Assembly (NCBI GenBank): GCA_937915965.1
Contig: CALGHC010000366.1
Span: 1-12,621, forward strand
Origin: an uncultured Myxococcales bacterium
GTDB taxonomy: Bacteria > Myxococcota_A > UBA9042
DNA: 12,621 bases
Direction: 5' to 3'
Made by a program: the position numbers and the translations under genes. Below are positions 1 to 7,251 of this stretch, piece by piece (position 1 is the first letter of the stretch; every line of letters starts with the position of its first letter). Below the pieces are notes generated by a model. It searched no databases and was not told the DNA's origin. It saw nothing but the letters and a program-made list of their open reading frames with translations.

Positions 1-798
1 CTGGCCGCAGGCGAGGCCGCCCGCCGCGCGCGCGAAGCGGAAGATGGGCTGGCGTTGGCGCGAGCGCTGCACGTCCTGGGTAGTGCGCTCGCCGCCAGCG
101 GCCGCCACGACGAGGCGATGCTGGCTTGGAGCCACGCGAACGACCAGGCGGTCCACCTGCACGAGCCCGGCTTGGCCGCCGCGGCTTGTCTGGCCCGGGC
201 TGAGCGGCTGGTCGCGGTCGGCCAGGCGTCGGCGGCCCGCCACGACTTCGGCCATGCGGGCGACCTTGCACGCCGCGCGGGACGGGTCGACCTGGAGCGA
301 GCCAGCCGGCGTGGACTCGCGCTCAGCCGCAGGTGCGACGGCGATCGCCAAGGTGCCCTTGAATTGAACCGCGAGTTGGCCGCGGGCGACGACCTGTATG
401 CGGCGTTCGCGCGAATCGACGCGGCCCGATGGCAGCTTGAAGATGGCGATCCAAGCGAGGCTTTATCCATACAACTCCCCGAATTACAGCACATCGACGA
501 GGCCGTCGCGCGGGGCGAGGCGGCGTTGCTCCGCGGCCAGGCCCTCGCCGCCGCTGAGCGATTCGCGCAGGCCCGTGACGACCTTCGTGTGGCCGCGGAT
601 GACCTCGAGGCGGCGGGCGCGGCGCGCTCGGCTGGAGCGGCTCACTTTCTGTTGGGTCAGGTCGAAGGCGCCCTTGGCAATGGCGCAGCGTGCGGGGACC
701 ACCTCGCCCGGGCGCTAACGATCGCGGTGGGCCTCGGCCTGCCCGAACAGCAGGTCATCCACAAGGTGGTCGAACGCTTGCAAAACGCAGACCGGTGA
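1..798 (+). CDS. TPR-like helical-repeat protein, 3' end only
   Basis: The reading frame is already open at base 1 and ends at TGA 796-798, so 265 C-terminal residues are visible and the true start is upstream of the window. The first ATG/GTG/TTG codon in frame is a TTG at 55, which lies inside a helical repeat and is unlikely to be the start. The protein is Ala-, Arg-, Leu- and Glu-rich and shows repeated TPR-like helix pairs, for example ALHVLGSALAASGRHDEAML at about residues 22-41 and a later one around AHFLLGQVEGALGNGAACGD near residues 213-232. No catalytic motif, signal peptide or membrane segment is visible. In Myxococcota such C-terminal repeat arrays often follow Ser/Thr kinase or MalT/LuxR-type ATPase domains, so this may be the tail of a large multidomain regulator; that is inference. 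Third codon positions are strongly G/C, supporting a real gene. Confidence 0.8.
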   Translation: MAAGEAARRAREAEDGLALARALHVLGSALAASGRHDEAMLAWSHANDQAVHLHEPGLAAAACLARAERLVAVGQASAARHDFGHAGDLARRAGRVDLERASRRGLALSRRCDGDRQGALELNRELAAGDDLYAAFARIDAARWQLEDGDPSEALSIQLPELQHIDEAVARGEAALLRGQALAAAERFAQARDDLRVAADDLEAAGAARSAGAAHFLLGQVEGALGNGAACGDHLARALTIAVGLGLPEQQVIHKVVERLQNADR

Positions 799-801
799 TC
801 T

Positions 802-816
802 CGGCGGCGCCCGCCG
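802..816 (+). terminator. possible GC hairpin after TPR-like gene
   Basis: A perfect 6-bp inverted repeat, CGGCGG at 802-807 and CCGCCG at 811-816 with loop CGC, begins four bases after the TGA of the upstream gene. No T-run follows, so it does not meet the classical intrinsic terminator pattern. In GC-rich DNA such a short repeat can arise by chance. Confidence 0.2.
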
Positions 817-944
817 CAGCGTGCTCTCCAAGGCGGCCGCCGGACCTGCCCGAGGCGGCGGCGCGATCTTCCTCCCGATTGAGAAACCGGCGTGAATCCA
901 CGCCGCAATAGGCGAACGTTGCTTCAGGGGCCGTGCCGGCGCCC

Positions 945-974
945 TTGACACCGGCCCGAACGGGTGCAGACAAT
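945..974 (+). promoter_or_regulatory. sigma70-like promoter for the 986-1501 gene
   Basis: A perfect -35 hexamer TTGACA (945-950) is followed after 18 bp by GACAAT (969-974), which matches 4 of 6 positions of TATAAT. The predicted transcription start would be near 981, only a few bases before the ATG at 986. The -35 lies within the loop of an imperfect inverted repeat, GGGCCG (928-933) with CGGCCC (952-957), which could be an operator. The hexamers are read directly; their activity is inferred. Confidence 0.45.
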
Positions 975-985
975 CGCGGCGCCCG

Positions 986-1501
986 ATGGCCTGTCACCGC
1001 CGTCGCGGGTGCCCGTGGGTCCGCGAAGTGGTGGCGGCCCACAGCGCAAGGCACGAACCTTTCCGACGTGCAGTGGCGTTGGACGAGCGAGGCCGCGTGA
1101 TCACGGAACACTCCCGCTTTCAGCTCGCCGCCACCAAGCTGGGACGTGAGGTCGTATTCCAGGTCACCGTCTTCCAGAAAGAGGAGCGCAGGCGCCGCAA
1201 ACTCTTTGCTGCGACGCAGTGTTCCGATCCGTTTCACTTCCTCATTCAGTTCATCATCCGCGAAGCGCCGGACTTCGAGAGCCTGCTCGGCCGTTTCGTT
1301 ACGCAGCTGGTGCACCGGGGCTTTGAGCCGGACCGAATGAGGATGCGCAGCGAAGGACGATGGGATGAGTGGTTGCCCGTGCCTTCGGTCGACGCGACAG
1401 CGCCCGGTGCGACGCCCACCGATGCCGAGACAGCACGAGACGGCGCCGACAAGGCGGCCAGCAAGAAAGGGCGCGGCGGCAAAGCGGCCGCAGGCGAGTA
1501 G
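986..1501 (+). CDS. unrecognised 171-aa basic-tailed protein
   Basis: I do not recognise this protein. From ATG 986 it is 171 residues. Residues 27-133 form a mixed, probably folded core with a hydrophobic stretch near 84-91 (HFLIQFII). The basic run ERRRRK lies at 67-72 and a Trp pair within GRWDEWL at 124-130. Residues 135-171 are an Ala/Lys/Gly/Asp low-complexity tail, probably disordered. There is no signal peptide or clear membrane helix. GC-rich third positions and natural amino-acid composition support a real gene over the antisense frame. The ATG has no clear ribosome-binding site and sits about 5 bases after the predicted transcription start, so either the mRNA is nearly leaderless or translation begins at GTG 1028 or 1031, which would give about 157 residues. 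The gene converges on selB with a 21-bp gap. The basic segments would allow nucleic-acid contact, but no function is assigned. Confidence 0.7.
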   Translation: MACHRRRGCPWVREVVAAHSARHEPFRRAVALDERGRVITEHSRFQLAATKLGREVVFQVTVFQKEERRRRKLFAATQCSDPFHFLIQFIIREAPDFESLLGRFVTQLVHRGFEPDRMRMRSEGRWDEWLPVPSVDATAPGATPTDAETARDGADKAASKKGRGGKAAAGE

Positions 1502-1522
1502 GTCTACGGATCGAGTCGAACG

Positions 1523-3517
1523 CTACGTGTCACCCAGGAGCGGGCGACCGCTTCGCGCACGCTCGCGGGATTGCTGGCGAAACCGTCGATTCCCGGATGG
1601 ATCTCGAACCGTTACCCGACAGGCGTCGAGAAACTCGGCAAGCGGTATCAGGTGTTTTCGCGTCAACTGCGTGTGCGCCTTCAGCTCCGAGGTCGAGAAG
1701 CTCTCCTGACCTCCGTAGGCATCAAGCAGCCCACGGGCAGTCCTTTCGGCGAGCTCTGCGTCGATCCAGTAGGTCTGGTTGATGCGACGCAGCTCGCCGG
1801 ACGCTTGCGCTTGCAGCAGCGCCAGCTCGACCTCTGCCACGTCCACTTGCAGCCGTTCAGCGAGCAGCGCCGGGGTGTCGACGGCCAGGCCCTGCGCGCG
1901 GACCGTAGCGACCAGCCCGGTGACGACGGCTGGACGCGCCTGCCGGCGTTCGGGTCGAAAATCGGGCCGAGCGAGCACGCCGTCCCGCAGAACCAGCGCC
2001 CCGCGTCGTACCAAGCCTGCGACAACCTGGCCGACAGCGTCGCGGTCCAGCCAGCCGCCGATCGTACGCGCCGCCTCGTCGGGATCGAGGCCATCGCGAC
2101 CCGGGTGGGCCAGATGATGTCGGTCGACCGCGACGACAGCGCGCGCCTCGATCGCTTCGATGGCTGCGGGAGCGAAGAAGCGCGACGGCCGACCGAAGCG
2201 CCGCAACCTGCCCTGACTCAGTAGCTTCTCAACCGCCCGCCCGAGCAGCCGGGACGGCTCGGCCGAGACCCTCGCGAGGTCTTCGTCGGTCGCGCCGCGC
2301 ACGCCGGCAAGCTCGACAAGGGCCTCGACGCGGCGCTCGGGGGAGACATCGAGGACCCCATTCAGAGCCGCCAGCACGGCGGCGTCGCCCAGCCGGTGTC
2401 GCGACGGCTCTGGGTGCAGGACGCGTCCACCGGCGAGGGTCTGGCCGAAGCGCGCGTCCACCTGCGAGCCGCGCACGACGAAATGATCGCCCGGTGCGAC
2501 CGGCATGGGACGGTCGAGGTGAATCTGGACGAGGGCCGCAGAACCGGGAAGACCGATCTCGCCGTTGAGCTGGGTGATGGCGGCCTCGACCTGGGTCGTG
2601 CCCATGTGGATCATGACGCGCTGACGCAGAGGCAAGGCCGGGCAATGGGCCAGCGTCGACAGCAAGGCGTCGAAACGGCTGGTGACGGGCAGCCGACCCG
2701 GCGTCGCCAGCACTGAGCCAACTGGAACCTCTCCGATGCCGGCCGAGGCGAGATTGACCGCGAGGCGGCCGGGCGCCTCGAATGTCTGCGTCGACTCGCC
2801 GTGGTGCTCGATAGACCGGACACGCAGGCGCGCGCCACCGGGCAGGACCTCGACAACCTGCTCGACCGCCAGCACACCGCTCGCAGCTGTGCCGGTGACC
2901 ACCGTGCCGTGACCACGCATGCTGAAGGATCGGTCAACTGGCATGTGAAAGGCGCGAACACCGTCGTCGCCACCGCGCGCCGCCAGCACAGTGCGCCCCA
3001 GGAGGGCGAGGCCTTCGCGCAGAGACGCGAGCCAGGGTTCGGGGGTCCGACCTGAGAACCGCCACACCGGAGCTCCTTCGAGGAAGGTACCGCGCGTGAG
3101 ATCGACGAGCTCGTCCTCCAGCAGGTCGATCAACTCATCGTCGGCCAGATCAACCTTGGACAGAACGATCGCGCCGTGGCGGACGCCGAGGAGCTCACAG
3201 ATCGCCAGGTGTTCGCGCCCCTGGGGCATGACGCCCTCGTCAGCGGCAATCACCAGAAGCACGGCGTCGATCCCGGCCGCCCCGCTGATCATTCGCCGCA
3301 CGAACCGCTCGTGCCCCGGCATATCGACGAAGCCCAGTCGAGCGGTGCGGCCCTGTTCAACCTCGATGGCCAGATGCGCGAAGCCGAGCTCGATGCTGAT
3401 TCCGCGGCGCTGCTCCTCAATGAGTCGGTCCGTTTCGATGCCTGTGAGGCAGCGAACGAGCGTGGTCTTGCCGTGGTCGACGTGACCTGCAACGCCAAAG
3501 GTCAGCACACTGTCCAC
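1523..3517 (-). CDS. selB: selenocysteine-specific elongation factor SelB
   Basis: SelB is the cytosolic GTPase that carries Sec-tRNA(Sec) to UGA codons marked by a SECIS hairpin. From GTG 3517 the product is 664 residues, somewhat longer than the roughly 610-635 usual in bacteria. The GTPase domain shows G1 GHVDHGKT at 11-18, switch I RRGISIELGFA at 38-48, G3 DMPGH at 65-69 and G4 SKVD at 120-123. Domains II and III occupy roughly 183-370, with RGHGTVVTGT at 201-210. The rest is the SelB-type winged-helix region, ending in the conserved LTRKHLIPLAEFLD at 618-631, which fits the last winged helix that reads the SECIS. GTG 3517 was chosen because GGAG (3526-3523) lies 5 bases upstream and the product begins just before the first strand. 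The frame stays open upstream to 3673, but that extension is unlike SelB. GTG 3508 is an alternative start. No selA, selC or selD is visible nearby. Confidence 0.96.
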   Translation of the reverse strand: MDSVLTFGVAGHVDHGKTTLVRCLTGIETDRLIEEQRRGISIELGFAHLAIEVEQGRTARLGFVDMPGHERFVRRMISGAAGIDAVLLVIAADEGVMPQGREHLAICELLGVRHGAIVLSKVDLADDELIDLLEDELVDLTRGTFLEGAPVWRFSGRTPEPWLASLREGLALLGRTVLAARGGDDGVRAFHMPVDRSFSMRGHGTVVTGTAASGVLAVEQVVEVLPGGARLRVRSIEHHGESTQTFEAPGRLAVNLASAGIGEVPVGSVLATPGRLPVTSRFDALLSTLAHCPALPLRQRVMIHMGTTQVEAAITQLNGEIGLPGSAALVQIHLDRPMPVAPGDHFVVRGSQVDARFGQTLAGGRVLHPEPSRHRLGDAAVLAALNGVLDVSPERRVEALVELAGVRGATDEDLARVSAEPSRLLGRAVEKLLSQGRLRRFGRPSRFFAPAAIEAIEARAVVAVDRHHLAHPGRDGLDPDEAARTIGGWLDRDAVGQVVAGLVRRGALVLRDGVLARPDFRPERRQARPAVVTGLVATVRAQGLAVDTPALLAERLQVDVAEVELALLQAQASGELRRINQTYWIDAELAERTARGLLDAYGGQESFSTSELKAHTQLTRKHLIPLAEFLDACRVTVRDPSGNRRFRQQSRERARSGRPLLGDT

Positions 3518-3522
3518 GACGG

Positions 3523-3526
3523 CTCC
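3523..3526 (-). promoter_or_regulatory. selB ribosome-binding site
   Basis: On the minus strand GGAG occupies 3526-3523, five bases upstream of the GTG at 3517. It decides the selB start against the longer open frame reaching 3673. Confidence 0.55.
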
Positions 3527-3652
3527 AATGCTCGGCGAGTTGAGCTCGTCGAACCACACGGGTTCGAACGACACGCAGCGGGCGCTGTGACGGGACCCGC
3601 GATTCGGCGGCCCCCGCGGCTGGGGTCGCAGCACCAGGCTCGGGGACGTCAC

Positions 3653-3680
3653 CGCGGCCAGGCGGCCGGCCACGGCCGCG
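3653..3680 (-). other. GC-rich hairpin in putative selB leader
   Basis: CGCGGCC (3653-3659) and GGCCGCG (3674-3680) are perfect 7-bp complements around a 14-nt loop that itself contains self-complementary GGCC motifs. If selB is transcribed from near 3676 or further upstream, part or all of this could fold in its leader. In E. coli a SECIS-like hairpin in the selAB leader binds SelB and limits its expression; whether this hairpin acts likewise is speculation. Confidence 0.3.
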
Positions 3681-3851
3681 CCCCAGGATAATTGACCGGC
3701 TCAGCGCTGCAAGGTAGCGTCCGATGCAGGCACGCAGGCAGACGGCTGGGGGAGACCTGACGTTTCCGCTGCAGCCCCTGCGGGCCTCAGGCAGCCCGTC
3801 GCCCACCGGTCGTCGCCCGCACGCGTCGCCCCTTCGCTCCGAGCCAGACCC

Positions 3852-6800
3852 GTGAACGTCCGCTGCCCAAGTTGCGGAGCCGTCTTCCCAGCAGGTTCTG
3901 CCGGCGCCTCAGGCGATGCGCAAGCCGAATGCCCGCTGTGCCTCGATGTTTTTGATAGTGCCGCGCACGTGACCGGCGCGACCGTCGAGGATTCGCCCGA
4001 CAACCAGCCAACCGCCGCCCTGCCCGATGACGACGAGTTCGAATCATTTGGTGCGACGTCGGTGGTCGCTGGCGGCGCTGCATCGAAGCGTTCGGTGGTG
4101 GCGACCGCGGCGGCCTCGCGATCCGCGGCGGCCCAAGCGGCGCCGGTCGTCGATGGCAGCGCAGATGTCGACTTCGACTCGCTGCTCGGCGACTTTGGCG
4201 GCGGGACCAGCGCCGCATTCGACTCCGGTCCCGTCGACCCTTTCGCCAGTACGGGGTTGGGGGCGAGCGACGACGGAAGGGAAGGCGATTCGCTCTTTGG
4301 CGATGCATTCGACGCTACGGCGGATTCTGCCCCGCGCCCAGACCCAGGCGCGCGCGGGCTCGAAGACGACTCCCTCTTCCTTGCGACGCCGAACACTTCG
4401 GGCGCTGCGTTCGACGACGCCGCGATCGACGACGACGACTTCAGTGTGCCAGTGCGACCTGGACGCAGCTCCGATCGACCCGCGGAGGCGACTCGAAGAC
4501 CCGACGCCGCGAAACGAGGCAAGAAGAAGGCGAAGAAGGGGCGAAGACGCAAGGGCTCCGACGGCGACGACGCGCGCGCCGCCTTTGACCCCCAACAGCT
4601 GATCGACCGTCTCCTGAGCGTGGTGCTGGTTGTGCTGATCCTCGGGCTCGCCCTGGACGAGGCCGATATGGGCCTGTTCGGCAGCAAGGTGCTCGCTGGC
4701 TTGGGTTTCGACGTCAGCGCCCTGCTTGATGAACGACCGCCACCGCAGAAAGCTCGGCCCAAGCTTCCAGACAACCTGTACGCGGCGGTCGAAGCGACCG
4801 GATCTCTGGCAGCCGATCTCCAGGAGATCGAACGCGTCGCTCGCTTGATGGAGCAGGATGCCGACAACAAGGCGCACGCCGTGTTGCTCCTGGCGCTTTA
4901 TGACGACCTGATGCTGACCGAGCCGGTGGTCTACCAGGGGGACCCGATCCACGCCACGCGCGGCGAGCAGGCCGCCGGTCGGCTCGAGGGTGCGCCAGCA
5001 GGGCACAAGGTCGTAGTCGCCATATTGGAAGGCGACCTGGACGGCCACGAGGCGGCTCTACCTGCGCTTCTGGCAGGCTCGCCGGATGATCAGCTGATCG
5101 CGGTGACCCTGCGGATGCGGCAGGTCGAGCGCGCGACACGACGGCAGGCCCTGATGGAGCCCGGGCTGACGGCAAAAGCCGAGATCGATCCGACTACCGT
5201 GCCGCGGCCGGCAGACGCCCAGGTGATCGAAGCCCGGAAATGGCTTGACGCGCTGCTTGCCAAATTGCCCACGGACGTTCGCAAGCCAGCGCGCTTCCAT
5301 CTCACCGATGCGGCCCTGTATCGCATGCAAGGCGAGATGGAGAAGATGGCGGAGCCGCTGCGAAAGGCCACCGAGACCCGGCCCGACGATCTCGGAGCCC
5401 AGCTGCTGATGGCCGAGCTGCTGATCAGTCGCAACAAGCTCGGCGAAGCCGATGTGGTGCTGGACACCGTGGCGGCGGCGGGCAACGTCAGCAAGCGCCG
5501 ACAGATCGTCGTCGGCGCGTATCGGGGAAAGTCACAGATCGCTGCGCGCCGCGCCCACGTGGGCGATCAGATCCGCACCCTGCAGGCGCTCGCCAAGCTG
5601 ACTCCGGATGACGAGCTGATCATGGTTCGGCTGGGCCGCTTGCTGATGAATGAGCGCCGATCCGAGGAAGCGCAGCTGGTGCTTATCGAGGGCCAGAGGC
5701 GTGAGATGACCTCCATCGCGTTCGAGGTCGTGCTGGTCGAGTATTGGCTCTTCGCCAACCGCATCGAGGACGCCCTGGCCGAGGTCAAGCGCGCGTCGAT
5801 CGGCCACCCAGACTCGGTGGACCTACTCTTTCTCCATGGCCAGATAGAGGAGCAACACAAGCGCCTCGCGACGGCGCGCGACCTGTACGCGCGTGTGCTC
5901 GAACGCGAACCGCGTCACATGCGAGCGGTGCTGAGGCTGGCCTCGCTGCAAAGTGATGCGGGGCGCCACGACGAGTCCTTGGCGACCCTCCAGGCGGCGA
6001 GCGGCCGGATGGGAGAGGTCGAGAGCTTGCTCGCACCGACCGCGCATGAATTGATGGCCCTCGACCGTCTGGCGGAGGCCCGGAGCGTGCTCGACAAGCT
6101 GCTTGAACTGCAGCCTCGCAATCGAGACTACCTGCTGAACGCCGCTCGCCTCGATCTGGGAGCCGAAAAGACCGACAAGGCCCTGGGCTACCTGCGCACG
6201 CTTCGCGCCGATGGTGCACTGGACCGGGACGCGGCCGTGCAGCTCGCCCAGGCGCTCAACGCAAAAGGCCAGATCGCGGAGGCGGCAAAGACCATATTGC
6301 CTTTCGCCGAGCAGAACCCCAACGACGTCGAGCTCAACACCCTCGCTGGCCACTATCTTATCGACAGCGGCGACCTGGTGCGGGCCGAAACGGTGCTGAA
6401 GCGAGCCTACGCGATCGCCCACCGGCTGGGCGGCAAGTACCCGGAACCGCTCTTCCAATACGGTCGTCTGGCGTTTCTGCAGGGCGAACTGCAGCAGGGC
6501 ATCACGCTGATCAACCAGGCGATCGAGCTTGCGCCGGGCGAGCACCGATACCGCTTCGTCATGGCGGACTCGCTGCTTCACGTGGGGGACAACAAGGCCG
6601 CTACGGAGCGGGGGGTTCGCGAACTCCGGATCCTTGTTGCCAATGCGCCGCGCTATGCGGAAGCAGGCAAGCCGATCAAGAACCTCGACGAGGTCCATCG
6701 CCTTCTCGCCAATCACTTCTACGAGCGTCGCGACTACGGCCGCTCAATCGAGCACCTGCGCGTCATTCTGGAGTCGTCCCCCGACGACAAGCAGGCCCGC

Positions 6801-7142
6801 CACCGCCTCGGGCTGTCGCTCTTTGCCACTGGCGACAAGGAGGCCGAGGCCGAGCTGCGGCGGGTCCTCAAGGGCGACCCCAAAGACGCCGAGGCCGCAT
6901 TGCACCTGGGCCTGGTGCTGCTCGGCACTGGACACTCGTCAGACGCGATGCACTGGTTCGAGCAGGCGCTGCGCGCCAATACGCCCGACGTCGCCCAGGC
7001 GGCCTATCACGTCGCGCTGATCTACAAAGAACGCGGCCAAAGCCCGGCGGCGATGCGCTCGCTGCGGCGCTACCTCAAGCTCGCGCCGCCGGACGGCCTG
7101 TACCGGCAAGAAGCCCAAGACATGCTCAAAGACCTACGCTGA
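3852..7142 (+). CDS. zinc-ribbon, single-TM, TPR-repeat protein
   Basis: The product has 1096 residues. The N-terminus is an MJ0042-type zinc ribbon with Cys 5, 8, 27 and 30 (CxxC-x18-CxxC). Residues 40-215 are a long low-complexity acidic, Ala/Asp/Ser-rich and probably disordered linker. A basic patch, KRGKKKAKKGRRRK, covers 221-234. One hydrophobic segment, LLSVVLVVLILGLAL, covers 254-268 and is a likely membrane helix. From about 480 to the end the protein is a TPR array: near 483-510, 570-690, 690-760 and 790-895, with the clearest units in the last 150 residues, such as AALHLGLVLLGTGHSSDAMH at 1015-1034. The positive-inside rule suggests a cytoplasmic zinc-ribbon side and a periplasmic TPR side. 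A zinc ribbon, linker and single TM ahead of an outer region recalls GltJ-type motility proteins of Myxococcus, but the TPR part differs and no gene symbol is justified. GTG 3852 is chosen because the CPSC motif follows it at once; no strong ribosome-binding site is visible. Confidence 0.92.
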   Translation: MNVRCPSCGAVFPAGSAGASGDAQAECPLCLDVFDSAAHVTGATVEDSPDNQPTAALPDDDEFESFGATSVVAGGAASKRSVVATAAASRSAAAQAAPVVDGSADVDFDSLLGDFGGGTSAAFDSGPVDPFASTGLGASDDGREGDSLFGDAFDATADSAPRPDPGARGLEDDSLFLATPNTSGAAFDDAAIDDDDFSVPVRPGRSSDRPAEATRRPDAAKRGKKKAKKGRRRKGSDGDDARAAFDPQQLIDRLLSVVLVVLILGLALDEADMGLFGSKVLAGLGFDVSALLDERPPPQKARPKLPDNLYAAVEATGSLAADLQEIERVARLMEQDADNKAHAVLLLALYDDLMLTEPVVYQGDPIHATRGEQAAGRLEGAPAGHKVVVAILEGDLDGHEAALPALLAGSPDDQLIAVTLRMRQVERATRRQALMEPGLTAKAEIDPTTVPRPADAQVIEARKWLDALLAKLPTDVRKPARFHLTDAALYRMQGEMEKMAEPLRKATETRPDDLGAQLLMAELLISRNKLGEADVVLDTVAAAGNVSKRRQIVVGAYRGKSQIAARRAHVGDQIRTLQALAKLTPDDELIMVRLGRLLMNERRSEEAQLVLIEGQRREMTSIAFEVVLVEYWLFANRIEDALAEVKRASIGHPDSVDLLFLHGQIEEQHKRLATARDLYARVLEREPRHMRAVLRLASLQSDAGRHDESLATLQAASGRMGEVESLLAPTAHELMALDRLAEARSVLDKLLELQPRNRDYLLNAARLDLGAEKTDKALGYLRTLRADGALDRDAAVQLAQALNAKGQIAEAAKTILPFAEQNPNDVELNTLAGHYLIDSGDLVRAETVLKRAYAIAHRLGGKYPEPLFQYGRLAFLQGELQQGITLINQAIELAPGEHRYRFVMADSLLHVGDNKAATERGVRELRILVANAPRYAEAGKPIKNLDEVHRLLANHFYERRDYGRSIEHLRVILESSPDDKQARHRLGLSLFATGDKEAEAELRRVLKGDPKDAEAALHLGLVLLGTGHSSDAMHWFEQALRANTPDVAQAAYHVALIYKERGQSPAAMRSLRRYLKLAPPDGLYRQEAQDMLKDLR

Positions 7143-7251
7143 ACGTAGCTCCGGTCTCATGGCGCACACAACCGGCGAGAGGTTGCGAGCGCGCGAAGCG
7201 TCCTTGGGCAGCAGCGAATCACGCGTGCGATCGGCGGAGCGCCGGGCGGCT
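7143..7251. other. convergent intergenic gap, no clear terminator
   Basis: These 109 bases lie between the stops of the TPR gene and queA. I see no strong hairpin followed by a T-run on either strand, only short GC inverted repeats. Confidence 0.4.

Larger units (their letters stand above)
3518..3851. promoter_or_regulatory. divergent control region, selB / zinc-ribbon TPR gene
   Basis: These 334 bases separate two divergent start codons and contain no supported gene. The least GC-rich spot is around 3685-3695. Reading right, TTGACC (3692-3697) and TAGCGT (3715-3720) with a 17-bp spacer form a weak promoter candidate for the large TPR gene. Reading left, TATCCT (3688-3683) with TTGCAG (3712-3707) at 18 bp is a weak candidate for selB. 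The putative selB leader would be about 160 nt and contains a strong GC hairpin at 3653-3680. Also present are an 8-nt-period direct repeat GCAGGCA (3726-3732 and 3734-3740) and a short hairpin CGGGC/GCCCG (3781-3785 with 3794-3798). No tRNA-Sec fold was found here. Confidence 0.4.

Noticed and set aside
796..816. TGA followed by a hairpin, considered as a selenocysteine codon with SECIS because selB is nearby
   Set aside because: The read-through peptide is short, Arg/Pro-rich and without any selenoprotein motif such as CxxU or UxxC; the hairpin is only 6 bp and too close to the TGA.
755..1315. 186-codon open frame on the minus strand
   Set aside because: It lies across the end of the first gene, an intergenic gap and the start of the 986-1501 gene. 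Composition is irregular and no motif is seen; the + frame has better third-position bias and a promoter.
1571..2224. 217-codon + strand frame inside selB
   Set aside because: It is a shadow of the winged-helix part of SelB, which is well supported.
3560..3580. GGTTCGAAC resembling a tRNA T-loop, considered as tRNA-Sec near selB
   Set aside because: The flanking bases do not form the required 5-bp T-stem, and no acceptor, D or anticodon arm could be built on either strand.
3518..3673. 52-residue N-terminal extension of SelB
   Set aside because: SelB proteins begin just before the first strand and P-loop; the extension is Pro/Arg-rich, and GTG 3517 has a good ribosome-binding site.
3701..5048. 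Long minus-strand frames of 389 and 334 codons
   Set aside because: They are Ser/Arg/Ala-rich shadows of the low-complexity linker and early part of the zinc-ribbon TPR gene.
5823..6716. 297-codon minus-strand frame
   Set aside because: It is antisense to the TPR repeats and has no recognisable motif.
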